Position numbers and translations under genes: made by a program
Shown here: positions 14,880 through 22,025 of the stretch, one piece after another
Position numbering within the stretch: position 1 is the first letter of the stretch
How the letters are laid out: every line of letters starts with the position of its first letter
Notes under the pieces: generated by a model
Seen by the model: only the letters and a program-made list of their open reading frames with translations
The model's database searches: none
Told to the model about the DNA's origin: nothing
Assembly: GCF_003289645.1 (NCBI RefSeq)
Contig: NZ_QLYX01000002.1
Location: forward strand, 186,001 to 250,000
Length of the DNA stretch: 64,000 nt
DNA from: Actinomadura craniellae
GTDB taxonomy: Bacteria > Actinomycetota > Actinomycetes > Streptosporangiales > Streptosporangiaceae
Direction of reading: 5' to 3'

Positions 14880-14953
14880 GCCGTCCTGGCCCAATTGGTA
14901 GAGGTGCCCGGCTTAGAACCGGGAGGTTCAGGGTTCGAATCCCTGGGACGGTA
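14880..14953 (+). tRNA. tRNA with anticodon TAG (Leu codon CUA) but short variable arm
   Basis: Acceptor GCCGTCC/GGACGGT, anticodon arm CCCGG-CTTAGAA-CCGGG (TAG), T-arm CAGGG-TTCGAAT-CCCTG, A73. The variable region is only AGGTT, so this is a class I tRNA; genuine leucine tRNAs carry a long variable arm. The amino acid it would carry is uncertain. Confidence 0.7.
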
Positions 14954-14958
14954 CGCAG

Positions 14959-15045
14959 GGAAGGCGTCCGGTCGGTCGAGGAGCGCCGTTGGAAGCGGCG
15001 TACGCGGCACACCGCCGCGGCAGGGTTCGAATCCCTGGCCTTCCG
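14959..15045 (+). tRNA. tRNA-Ser(GGA)
   Basis: Acceptor GGAAGGC/GCCTTCC, anticodon arm CGCCG-TTGGAAG-CGGCG (GGA), long class II variable arm, T-arm CAGGG-TTCGAAT-CCCTG, G73. Confidence 0.88.
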
Positions 15046-15085
15046 CTTGCTCGCACCGGAACCCGGCGGGGTCCCGGAAAGCGCA

Positions 15086-15108
15086 CGAAGGGGAAAACGA
15101 AGGGAAAA
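15086..15108. repeat. Short tandem repeat in spacer
   Basis: CGAAGGGGAAAA is followed directly by CGAAGGGAAAA, two near-identical purine-rich units in the gap between the two serine tRNAs. The remainder of 15046-15113 shows nothing else. Confidence 0.5.
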
Positions 15109-15113
15109 CGCAG

Positions 15114-15200
15114 GGAAGGTTGGCGGAGTCCGGTATCGCGCCCGTCTCGAAAACGGAGGCCAGGGTCACACCTGCGGGGGTTCGAATCCCTCACCTTCCG
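15114..15200 (+). tRNA. tRNA-Ser(CGA)
   Basis: Perfect acceptor GGAAGGT/ACCTTCC, anticodon loop CTCGAAA (CGA) on a 4-bp stem with a C27-A43 mismatch, long variable arm, T-arm GGGGG-TTCGAAT-CCCTC, G73. Confidence 0.85.
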
Positions 15201-15233
15201 CCAGAACAGCAATGCGCGGCATGCCGCGCGCAC

Positions 15234-15309
15234 GGCCCGTTGGTCTAGTCAGGCCGAGGACGCCCGGTTCTCATCCGGGAGGGCACCGGTTCGAATCCGG
15301 TACGGGCTA
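15234..15309 (+). tRNA. tRNA-Glu(CTC)
   Basis: Acceptor GGCCCGT/ACGGGCT, D-stem GTCT/GGAC, anticodon arm CCCGG-TTCTCAT-CCGGG (CTC), T-arm ACCGG-TTCGAAT-CCGGT, A73. Confidence 0.9.
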
Positions 15310-15320
15310 CTACTTTGCCG

Positions 15321-15392
15321 GGCCCCGTCGATTATGGGTTAGGTTCCGAGGTTTTCACCCTCGGGGAGCGGGTTCGAGTCCCGCCGGGGCTG
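15321..15392 (+). tRNA. tRNA-Glu(TTC)
   Basis: Acceptor GGCCCCG/CGGGGCT, anticodon arm CGAGG-TTTTCAC-CCTCG (TTC), T-arm GCGGG-TTCGAGT-CCCGC. The D-stem is weak (GATT region). G73. Confidence 0.8.
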
Positions 15393-15397
15393 CTCGG

Positions 15398-15476
15398 AGC
15401 GCAGTAGGGGAGTTCGGTCGTCCCCGCGGGCCTCATAAGCCCGAAATCGCCGGTTCGAATCCGGCCTGCGCCACCA
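15398..15476 (+). tRNA. tRNA-Met(CAT)
   Basis: Anticodon arm CGGGC-CTCATAA-GCCCG, D-stem GGGG/CCCC, T-arm GCCGG-TTCGAAT-CCGGC. The acceptor AGCGCAG/CTGCGCC has an A1-C72 mismatch. A73 is followed by an encoded CCA (15474-15476). The T-loop is TTCGAAT, not the TTCAAAT common in initiators, so an elongator or modified-Ile role is more likely. Confidence 0.8.
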
Positions 15477-15489
15477 CGTTCACCACCGA

Positions 15490-15562
15490 TCCGGTGTCGC
15501 CCAATCGGTAGGGCAGCGGGCTGTTAACCCGTACCGTGCAGGTTCGAGTCCTGCCACCGGAG
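15490..15562 (+). tRNA. tRNA-Asn(GTT)
   Basis: Acceptor TCCGGTG/CACCGGA, D-stem GCCC/GGGC, anticodon arm GCGGG-CTGTTAA-CCCGT (GTT), T-arm GCAGG-TTCGAGT-CCTGC, G73. Confidence 0.92.
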
Positions 15563-15570
15563 CGATCGGC

Positions 15571-15585
15571 CCCGACCCCGTCGGG
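15571..15585. repeat. Spacer hairpin between tRNA-Asn and tRNA-Asp
   Basis: Perfect 6-bp stem CCCGAC/GTCGGG with a CCC loop, the same loop as the hairpin at 14855. Confidence 0.5.
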
Positions 15586-15593
15586 CGCCGCAG

Positions 15594-15665
15594 GCTCGTG
15601 TAGCTCAACGGTAGGGCATCGCCTTGTCAGGGCGAGAGGTGCGGGTTCGACTCCCGTCGCGAGCG
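15594..15665 (+). tRNA. tRNA-Asp(GTC)
   Basis: Acceptor GCTCGTG/CGCGAGC, D-stem GCTC/GGGC, anticodon arm TCGCC-TTGTCAG-GGCGA (GTC), T-arm GCGGG-TTCGACT-CCCGT, G73. Confidence 0.92.
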
Positions 15666-15669
15666 CTGG

Positions 15670-15742
15670 ACCTCCGTGGCTCAGTGGACAGAGCGCCCGT
15701 CTCCGAAGCGGGAGATCGCCGGTTCGACTCCGGCCGGGGGTA
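15670..15742 (+). tRNA. tRNA-Arg(CCG)
   Basis: Acceptor ACCTCCG/CGGGGGT, D-stem GCTC/GAGC, anticodon arm CCCGT-CTCCGAA-GCGGG (CCG), T-arm GCCGG-TTCGACT-CCGGC, A73. Confidence 0.9.
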
Positions 15743-15752
15743 CGCAGGTCAG

Positions 15753-15824
15753 TGGCCGGTAGCTCAGCGGTAGAGCGGCTGTTTCACGCACAGCGGGTCG
15801 CGGGTTCGATCCCTGCCCGGCCAA
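15753..15824 (+). tRNA. tRNA-Val(CAC)
   Basis: Perfect acceptor TGGCCGG/CCGGCCA, D-stem GCTC/GAGC, anticodon arm GCTGT-TTCACGC-ACAGC (CAC), T-arm GCGGG-TTCGATC-CCTGC, A73. Confidence 0.9.
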
Positions 15825-15825
15825 C

Positions 15826-15860
15826 GACGTCCCGCCCGCGCCCGGGGGCGGCGGGACGTC
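15826..15860. repeat. Strong hairpin between tRNA-Val and tRNA-His
   Basis: Perfect 11-bp stem GACGTCCCGCC/GGCGGGACGTC with a 13-base GC loop and no T-tract. It may be a terminator of the U-less actinobacterial kind or an RNase processing stem. Confidence 0.6.
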
Positions 15861-15880
15861 CTCGACACTCCCGGGACCAT

Positions 15881-15953
15881 GGTGAGCGTGGTGTAAGGGC
15901 GGCACGCCGGGTTGTGATCCCGGAAGGAATGGGTTCGAGTCCCTTCGTTCACC
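15881..15953 (+). tRNA. tRNA-His(GTG)
   Basis: Acceptor GTGAGCG/CGTTCAC with G-1 opposite C73, the histidine identity pair. Anticodon arm CCGGG-TTGTGAT-CCCGG (GTG). The T-stem ATGGG/CCCTT has one mismatch. Confidence 0.88.
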
Positions 15954-15957
15954 CCAG

Positions 15958-16037
15958 GCGCGAGCTGGGCACCGGTGGGCCCACCCGACTGTAGATCGGA
16001 CTCCTCGGACGTGCAGGTTCGACTCCTGCCTCGCGCA
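15958..16037 (+). tRNA. tRNA-Tyr(GTA)
   Basis: Perfect acceptor GCGCGAG/CTCGCGC, D-stem GGGC/GCCC, anticodon loop CTGTAGA (GTA), medium-long variable arm as in bacterial tyrosine tRNAs, T-arm GCAGG-TTCGACT-CCTGC, A73. Confidence 0.9.
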
Positions 16038-16043
16038 CGCGTC

Positions 16044-16117
16044 GCCCTCGTGGCCCAACCGGACAGGGCGCCGGCCTTCGAAGCCGGGAGGTGCGGGTTC
16101 GACTCCCGCCGAGGGTG
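16044..16117 (+). tRNA. tRNA-Arg(TCG)
   Basis: Acceptor GCCCTCG/CGAGGGT, D-stem GCCC/GGGC, anticodon arm CCGGC-CTTCGAA-GCCGG (TCG), T-arm GCGGG-TTCGACT-CCCGC, G73. It is the last gene of the array, two bases before the right repeat. Confidence 0.92.
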
Positions 16118-16119
16118 CC

Positions 16120-16140
16120 CTGGTGTTCTCCACTGTGGAG
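16120..16140 (-). repeat. Right 21-bp inverted repeat bounding the tRNA array
   Basis: Exact reverse complement of 14027-14047. It carries the same CTCCAC-A-GTGGAG dyad at its outer end and lies 21 bases from the stop of the CoA ester lyase gene. Confidence 0.9.
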
Positions 16141-16161
16141 CGCTCCCCCGCCGCACGGGAC

Positions 16162-17001
16162 TCAGTGTCCGGCCCGGCGGGCGGTGGACAGGATGCGGCG
16201 GGCCTGGCGGATCACGGCCTCGTCCACCATGCGGCCGCGGTCGTCCAGGACGACGCCGGTGGCGGCGGCCTCGAAGCGGGCGATCAGGGCGCGGGCGCGG
16301 GCCAGCTCGTCGGCGGAGGGGGTGAAGACCTCGTGGACGACCGGCAGCTGTGCCGGGTGGATGCAGGCGCGGCCGTGGAAGCCCAGCCGGCGCAGGGCCC
16401 GGGTGGACGCGCGCAGGGCGTCGGGGTCGTCGAAGACCGTGCTGACCGGGCCGAGCGGGGGGCCGAGGCCGGCGGCGGCCGAGGCCAGGACGACCTGGGA
16501 CCTGACCCACAGCAGTTCCCGCTCGTCCGGGCCGGGTTCGATGCCCAGGTCGGCCCGCAGGTCGGCCTCGCCGAGCTGGAGCCGTACCACCCGGGAGCCG
16601 CGGGCCAGGTGCGGGGCGGCCAGGATGGCCGCGCCGCTCTCCAGGATCGGGCAGAGGGCGATGTCCGGCAGCCGGGCCAGGGCCGCGTCGAGTTCCGCCA
16701 GCCACGCGGTGCTCTCGGCCTTGGCCACGCAGATCCCGGTGACCGCGGGGTGCGCGACGGCCGCCACGTCGGCCAGCCCGGCGTCCCCCGGGTTGATCCG
16801 GATCCAGATCTGCCCGCCGGCAGGCGTCCCGTCGAGCCAGTCGGCGACGACGTCGCGGGCGCGGCCCTTGGCGGCCTGCGGGACGGCGTCCTCCAGGTCC
16901 ACGATCAGCGAGTCCGCGCCGCGCCCGGCGGCCTTGGCCAGCTTCTCCGGCTGGTCGCCGGGCACGTACAGCGCGGACCTGACCGGGTCAGTCCCGGGCA
17001 T
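16162..17001 (-). CDS. HpcH/HpaI-CitE-type CoA ester lyase
   Basis: 279 residues of the CitE-like subgroup of the HpcH/HpaI TIM-barrel family: RSALYVPGDQPEKLAKA at the N-terminus, DLEDAVP (metal-binding Glu/Asp), WIRINPGD (substrate Arg), ILESGAAI and GFHGRACIHPAQ. Family members cleave malyl-, citramalyl- or related 3-hydroxyacyl-CoA esters with Mg2+. It overlaps the upstream hydantoinase-like gene by 14 bases and ends the catabolic operon, consistent with a late C-C bond cleavage after CoA activation by the operon's CaiB protein. Confidence 0.88.
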   Translation of the reverse strand: MPGTDPVRSALYVPGDQPEKLAKAAGRGADSLIVDLEDAVPQAAKGRARDVVADWLDGTPAGGQIWIRINPGDAGLADVAAVAHPAVTGICVAKAESTAWLAELDAALARLPDIALCPILESGAAILAAPHLARGSRVVRLQLGEADLRADLGIEPGPDERELLWVRSQVVLASAAAGLGPPLGPVSTVFDDPDALRASTRALRRLGFHGRACIHPAQLPVVHEVFTPSADELARARALIARFEAAATGVVLDDRGRMVDEAVIRQARRILSTARRAGH

Positions 17002-18457
17002 AGGGGCGGGCCAGGTAACGGCCGGACGGCTCGCCGACGACCTTGCCGTCGGCCAGGATCCGGGAGCCCCGCAGGAAGGTGTCGGTGACCTTGGCGGTGA
17101 GTTCGAAGCCCTCGAACGGGGTGTACTCCTGGGTGGACTCGGAGTCCTGCGCGCGGACCGTCCAGGTCCGGTCCGGGTCGAGCAGGGCGATGTCGGCGTC
17201 GTGGCCGGCGGCCAGTGCCCCCTTGCCGCGCAGCCCGTACCGGACGGCCGGGTTGTAGGAGGTCAGCGCGGCGATGCGGCCGTAGGACAGGCCGCGTTTG
17301 CGGCCTTCGGTGACCATGCCGGGCAGTAGGTACTCGGTGCCGCCGAAACCTGACTTGGCGAGGAAGACGTCGTCGCGCGGCGTGCCGAACTTGGCCTCGT
17401 CGCGGCAGCAGGCGTGGTCGCTGACGACCCAGTCGACGGTGCCGTCGGCCACGTACTCCCACAATGCCTCGACGTCCTCGCGCGGGCGCAGCGGCGGGTT
17501 GACCTTGCCGCCGATGCCGTGCGCGGTGTCGATGTCGGCGAGCAGGTGGCCGACGGTGACCTCCCGGCGGAAGTCGATGTGCGGGAACGCCCGGGACATG
17601 CGCACCGCGGCGTCCACGGCCTTGCGGGACGACAGGTGCAGCAGGTTGATGGTGGGCAGGCCGGTCTCGTGCGCCAGGTAGGAGGCGATGGAGACGGCCA
17701 GGCCCTCGGAGTGCGGCGGGCGGGAGGCGCTGTAGGCGGCCAGTCCGGTCAGGTCCCCGGCCTCCTCCACCAGCTTGGTGTAGGCCGTCATGATCTCGGC
17801 GGTCTCGCAGTGCAGCGACAGCGAGATCTCCTCGGCCAGGTGGGGGAACTTCTCCCGGGCGGCCTGCACACCGCGCATGACGAACTCGAAGTGCGCGTAG
17901 TCGTAGCGCTCGTCCTCGGGGATCATCAGGAACTCGTTCTGGTCGGCCGACCGGCCGTGCAGCCCGTGGCCGCCGTAGAACATGAAGACCTTGAACGAGG
18001 TGACGCCGAAGCGCTCGACCAGGTCGGGGATCTCCTCGATGTGCCGCTTGGAGATCGGGGCGAGGTGGAAGGCGTAGTCGACGTGTGCGCGGCCCTGCGT
18101 CCGGGCCAGCACCTCGGGAAAGAAGTCGGCGTAGTCGCCGCCCTGGTTCAGGTAGTACCGGCCGGTGCGCATGTAGGTGAGCGCGGAGGTGACGCCGCCC
18201 TGGGCGGCGGCCCGGCTCTCGGTGGCGGTGTCCTCGGCCAGCGGGTTGTAGATGCCCCAGTGCTGGTGGGCGTCGACGACGCCGGGGAAGGCCAGCCTGC
18301 CCCTGCCGTCGACGACCTCGGGGACGCCCGTCACGTCGAGACCGGGGGCCACCTCGACGATCTTGCCCGCGCGGACGGCGATGTCCCCGGGCACGGGTTC
18401 GTCGCGGTCGTGGGCGACGACGCGCACGTTCTTGATGACCAGATCGAACTCACTCAC
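16988..18457 (-). CDS. Dihydropyrimidinase/hydantoinase-like cyclic amidohydrolase
   Basis: 489 residues with the amidohydrolase metal centre: His64 and His66 in DAHQHWG, Lys156 in FKVFMF (carboxylated Lys position), His in LHCETAE, His in LLHLSS, and Asp in VSDHACC. This matches D-hydantoinases, dihydropyrimidinases, allantoinases and cyclic imide hydrolases, which open cyclic amide rings. The GTG at 18457 has AGGAG upstream and is preferred over a longer frame. It overlaps MmgE/PrpD by eight bases. The substrate is unproven; neighbours suggest a cyclic amide whose product is CoA-activated. Confidence 0.88.
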   Translation of the reverse strand: MSEFDLVIKNVRVVAHDRDEPVPGDIAVRAGKIVEVAPGLDVTGVPEVVDGRGRLAFPGVVDAHQHWGIYNPLAEDTATESRAAAQGGVTSALTYMRTGRYYLNQGGDYADFFPEVLARTQGRAHVDYAFHLAPISKRHIEEIPDLVERFGVTSFKVFMFYGGHGLHGRSADQNEFLMIPEDERYDYAHFEFVMRGVQAAREKFPHLAEEISLSLHCETAEIMTAYTKLVEEAGDLTGLAAYSASRPPHSEGLAVSIASYLAHETGLPTINLLHLSSRKAVDAAVRMSRAFPHIDFRREVTVGHLLADIDTAHGIGGKVNPPLRPREDVEALWEYVADGTVDWVVSDHACCRDEAKFGTPRDDVFLAKSGFGGTEYLLPGMVTEGRKRGLSYGRIAALTSYNPAVRYGLRGKGALAAGHDADIALLDPDRTWTVRAQDSESTQEYTPFEGFELTAKVTDTFLRGSRILADGKVVGEPSGRYLARPYARD

Positions 18458-19892
18458 GACCGTCTCCTGTCCCGGTTTCGAACTCCGCCAGGGGGCGGAG
18501 CAGTTCACTCATGTGCGCCAGCCCGGTCAGCCCGCGCACCTGTTCGGCCACCTTGGCGGCCACCGTTTCCGGCAACCGTCCCGCCGTGTTGTCGCGGAAC
18601 TTGCGGCCCAGTTCCTCCTCGGTCAGGGGCCGGTCGGGTCCGCCGCGGTTGGTCAGCACCTCCTGGCGCCACCGGCGGCCGTCGGTGTCCACGGCGGTCA
18701 GGACGGCGGGGAACTGGGCGGGGAAGATCTCGGTGGCCCGGTCGTCGGGCACCACGTCGACCTTGGCCATCAGTGCCCGGCGCCGCGGGTCGCGGGCCAG
18801 TTCGTCGGTGTAGTCGGCCAGGCCCGCGCCCAGCCCGGAGCCGCCCAGCAGGCCGGTCGCCACCGCGTACGGGCCGCTGAACTGGGCCTGGTATCCGGTT
18901 TCCGGGGCCCGCTTGACCTCGATCGGCTGCCCGATCGTGCGGATCACCGGGGCGGGGACGCCCAGGACGAGGCGCTCGACCCGTTCGGGGTCCAGGCCCT
19001 GCTCGCGCAGGGCGCGCGCAGCGTCCACTGCGGTGTGCGTGAAGTGGTTGGCCGGGTAGGGCTTGAAGAAGATCCCCGGAACGGTCCATTCGGTGCCGAG
19101 GCCGCGGGTGATCTCTTCCGGGAAGGACCGGCCGTGCAGGAACGCCTGGAAGAACCCGAAGCGGCCCTCCAGCACGGTCGGCGGGCCGGTGAAGCCGCGC
19201 CGCACCAGGTCGGCGGCGGTCACCGCGGAGTGGGCGGCCCAGCCGCAGTGCAGCCGCTTGACGGTGCCGCCGGTCCGGTTGGACTCGATCACCCCGGACG
19301 CCATGGACGCCGCGACGCCCAGGCAGTCCAGCAGGCCCGCCGCGTCCAGTCCCAGCAGCAGGCCGGCCGCGACCGAGCCGCCGAGGGCGCCGCAGATCGA
19401 GGTGGCGTGCTGGCCGTGCTCGAAGAACAGCGAGTTGCCCGCCTCGGCGTCGTATCCGGCCATGCCGATGCGGACGCAGACCTCCAGCCCGACCGCGATG
19501 GCCCGGACGGTCTCCGTCCCGTCCGCGCCGGCCAGTTCGGCCGCGGCCAGCGCCGCCGGCACGACCGAGGCGCTCGGGTGCAGCACCGACGGCAGGTGGG
19601 TGTCGTCGTAGTCGAGCGAGTGGGCCAGGACGCCGTTGGCGAGTGCGGCCAGCGCGGCGGGCACCCGGGCCGGGCCGCCGCCGACGACGTGCGCCTGGGG
19701 CGCTCCGCCCTGGTCGCGCACGTACCCGACGATGGCCTCGCTGGTGGGCAGCCGGTGCGCGGCCACGCACAGGCCCAGCACGTCCAGGACCCGCTGGCGG
19801 ACGCTGTCGACGACGTCGGGGGGCAGTGCCTCGTAGCCGGTGCCGGCGGCGAATTCGGCGAGGGTACCGCCGAGGGTCGGCTCGGCCATCAT
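18450..19892 (-). CDS. MmgE/PrpD family protein
   Basis: 480 residues with the family signature: ANGVLAHSLDYDDTH near residue 88, HPSASVVPAALA, and FFKPYPANHFTH further on. The family includes 2-methylcitrate dehydratase, cis-aconitate decarboxylase and iminodisuccinate epimerase, all acting on di- or tricarboxylates. The ATG at 19892 overlaps the stop of the cyclase-type gene (ATGA); a second ATG follows at once. Its place between a ring hydrolase and a CoA-transferase suggests handling of a carboxylate intermediate. Confidence 0.88.
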   Translation of the reverse strand: MMAEPTLGGTLAEFAAGTGYEALPPDVVDSVRQRVLDVLGLCVAAHRLPTSEAIVGYVRDQGGAPQAHVVGGGPARVPAALAALANGVLAHSLDYDDTHLPSVLHPSASVVPAALAAAELAGADGTETVRAIAVGLEVCVRIGMAGYDAEAGNSLFFEHGQHATSICGALGGSVAAGLLLGLDAAGLLDCLGVAASMASGVIESNRTGGTVKRLHCGWAAHSAVTAADLVRRGFTGPPTVLEGRFGFFQAFLHGRSFPEEITRGLGTEWTVPGIFFKPYPANHFTHTAVDAARALREQGLDPERVERLVLGVPAPVIRTIGQPIEVKRAPETGYQAQFSGPYAVATGLLGGSGLGAGLADYTDELARDPRRRALMAKVDVVPDDRATEIFPAQFPAVLTAVDTDGRRWRQEVLTNRGGPDRPLTEEELGRKFRDNTAGRLPETVAAKVAEQVRGLTGLAHMSELLRPLAEFETGTGDGRE

Positions 19893-20722
19893 GCTCGCCC
19901 GACGACGGCCAGCGGCCGGACCGGCGAGCCGGTCGCGCCGAGCAGCGGCAGCGGGGACAGCACGAAGGCGAACTCGTGCACCCCGGCGGCGGCCACCTCC
20001 TCCAGCGCGAGCGTCTCGATGATGTAGATCCCGGACTCGACCAGCAGGACGCGGTGCGCGGGCAGCACGCCGTGCCCCTGGCCCGCCGGCAGGCACTCGA
20101 AGGCGATGGTGTCGGCGCCGGCGGCGTGGACGCCCCGGTCGGCCAGCCAGCGCGCGCCGGCCTCGCCGACGCCCGGCACTCCGGAGTCGTGGCCGATGTA
20201 GCGGGTGCGGTCCGGGTCGTCGAAGAGGCGGCCCCAGCCGCTGCGGATCAGGGCCACGTCGCCCGCGCCCACCGGGGTGCCCTGGGCCCGCACGGTCCGG
20301 TCGAGGTCCGCCGGGGTGATCTCGTAACCGGCCGCGCAGTGCTCCTCGCCGAGCGCCCGCGGCACGTCGAGCAGGACGCCGCGGCGGACCATCGGCTCGA
20401 TGGTGTGCACCCCGTGCTCGGGGTAGCGGCCGTCCTGGCAGGCCTGTTCGGCGTCGGCGCCGCCGAACAGCCGGCCGTCGTGGGACACGTGCGCCAGGGC
20501 GTCGATGTGGGTGCCGACGTGGGTCCCCATGACCAGCATGTCGTTGGCGGCCGACCCGCCGTCCGGACGCACCCGGTCGCCGTGCCTGCGGGGCAGGGTG
20601 TGCCAGAAGGCCGGGTGGTTGGGCGACTGCGGCATCCCGATGTAGAGGGGGCGCCCCAGGTCGTACACGGTCAGTCCGCCGCGCAGCACCTCCAGCAGCG
20701 GGTCGGTGCCGGTCGAAGTCAT
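19889..20722 (-). CDS. Cyclase-family metal hydrolase (kynurenine formamidase-like)
   Basis: 277 residues with the cyclase-family metal motif GTHVGTHIDALAH (His68, His72, Asp74, His78), as in KynB formamidase, isatin hydrolase and related amide hydrolases. It would hydrolyse an amide or formamide, possibly cyclic. The start is either ATG 20722 or GTG 20734, neither with a strong Shine-Dalgarno. The stop overlaps MmgE/PrpD. Together with the hydantoinase-like gene it gives the operon two amide-hydrolysing enzymes. Confidence 0.85.
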   Translation of the reverse strand: MTSTGTDPLLEVLRGGLTVYDLGRPLYIGMPQSPNHPAFWHTLPRRHGDRVRPDGGSAANDMLVMGTHVGTHIDALAHVSHDGRLFGGADAEQACQDGRYPEHGVHTIEPMVRRGVLLDVPRALGEEHCAAGYEITPADLDRTVRAQGTPVGAGDVALIRSGWGRLFDDPDRTRYIGHDSGVPGVGEAGARWLADRGVHAAGADTIAFECLPAGQGHGVLPAHRVLLVESGIYIIETLALEEVAAAGVHEFAFVLSPLPLLGATGSPVRPLAVVGRA

Positions 20723-20781
20723 GTCAGTGATCACGTCGTCTCGTCTCTGTTTCCGCGGGCTGCCTGCTTGCTCGCTCCGGC

Positions 20782-21984
20782 TCAGCGCACGATCTGCCTT
20801 TCCCGTAGTTCCGCCAGTTCGGCGGCATCGAGGCCCAGCTCGCCGGCCAGCACCTGGTCGGTGTCGGCGCCGCGGGCCCGGCCGGTGAAGCGGATGCGCC
20901 CGGGGGTCTCCGACATCCGCCACATCACGTTGTGCATGAGCAGCGGGCCGAGGTCGGGGTCCTCGACGGTGGTGAGCATCCCGGTCTCCCGGACGTGCGG
21001 GTCCCCGGTCAGGTCCCGGGCGTCGTAGACGGGCGCGACCGCGGCCCCGGCCTCGGTGAACGCGGCGACGACCGCCGCGCGGGTGCGCCCGCCGATCCAG
21101 TCGCCGACCAGCTCGTCGAGCAGTTCCACGTGTTCCACGCGGCCCCGGCCGGTGGCGAACCACGGCTCGTCGATCACCTCGGGGTGGCCGACCAGCCGCA
21201 TCACCCGTTCGGCGATCGGCTGGGCGCTGGTGGACACCGCCAGCCAGTGCCCGTCGGAGGTCCGGTAGGTGTTGCGCGGCGCGTTGTTGGTGGACCGGTT
21301 CCCGTGCCGGGTCTCGACGATCCCGAGCTGGTCGTAGACGGTCGGCGACGGGCCGACCGCGGTCATCAGCGGCTCCAGCAGGCTCATGTCGATGACCTGG
21401 CCCCGGCCGTCGGCCGACCGCTCCCGGTGATACAGCGCCATCACCGCCGCCGACGACGCGGCGATGCCGCAGACGCTGTCGGCCAGGCCGAAGGCGGGCA
21501 GGGTGGGCGGGCCGTCGGGGTCGCCGGTGAGGTGGGCGAACCCGCTCATCGCCTCGGCGAGGGTGCCGAACCCGGGGCGGGCCGCGTACGGGCCCTGCTG
21601 CCCGAACCCGGTGATCCGGACGATGACCAGGCCGGGGTTGACCTCGTGCAGCCGGTCGGGGCCGAGCCCCCAGCGTTCCAGCGTGCCGGGCCGGAAGTTC
21701 TCGACGAGCACGTCCGACCGTTCCGCCAGGCGCAGCAGCAGTTCGGCGCCCTCCGGCCGGCCCAGGTTCAGGCCGATCGTCCGTTTGTTGCGGGACACCT
21801 CCTTCCACCACAGGGGGTGGCCGTCCTTGGACTTGCCGTGCCCGCGCATGGCGTCGCCGGTGGCCGGGTGCTCGACCTTGAGCACGTCCGCGCCGAAGTC
21901 CCCGAGGATCTGCGCGCACAGCGGTCCCGCCAGGATCGTCGAGACGTCCAGGACCCGCAGTCCCTGCAATGGCCCGTCCTGCAT
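20782..21984 (-). CDS. Class III CoA-transferase (CaiB/BaiF)
   Basis: 400 residues of the CaiB/BaiF family: LQGLRVLDVSTILAGPL at the start, LGDFGADVLKVEHP, NKRTIGLNL, and catalytic Asp169 in FGLADSV, exactly at the canonical position. It transfers CoA to a carboxylate, commonly from succinyl-CoA or an acyl-CoA. It is distinct from the partial paralogue at the left edge. It lies between the IclR regulator and the cyclase and probably activates the ring-opened intermediate. Confidence 0.9.
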   Translation of the reverse strand: MQDGPLQGLRVLDVSTILAGPLCAQILGDFGADVLKVEHPATGDAMRGHGKSKDGHPLWWKEVSRNKRTIGLNLGRPEGAELLLRLAERSDVLVENFRPGTLERWGLGPDRLHEVNPGLVIVRITGFGQQGPYAARPGFGTLAEAMSGFAHLTGDPDGPPTLPAFGLADSVCGIAASSAAVMALYHRERSADGRGQVIDMSLLEPLMTAVGPSPTVYDQLGIVETRHGNRSTNNAPRNTYRTSDGHWLAVSTSAQPIAERVMRLVGHPEVIDEPWFATGRGRVEHVELLDELVGDWIGGRTRAAVVAAFTEAGAAVAPVYDARDLTGDPHVRETGMLTTVEDPDLGPLLMHNVMWRMSETPGRIRFTGRARGADTDQVLAGELGLDAAELAELRERQIVR

Positions 21985-22025
21985 CGTTTCCCCCGAATCG
22001 TGCCGTAGTCGGTCAGTACCCGCCG

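Noticed and set aside
15086-15119. CRISPR-like repeat in the tRNA array
   Set aside because: Only two short tandem units with no spacers and no cas genes.
13897-16140. Prophage or integrative element using the tRNA genes as attachment site
   Set aside because: No integrase, excisionase, phage gene or duplicated tRNA 3' end is visible in the window.
14228-16705. Several minus-strand and plus-strand reading frames of 60-310 codons across the tRNA array
   Set aside because: Their recurring RGFEPATS-like peptides are translations of the repeated T-arm sequences; the DNA is accounted for by tRNA genes.
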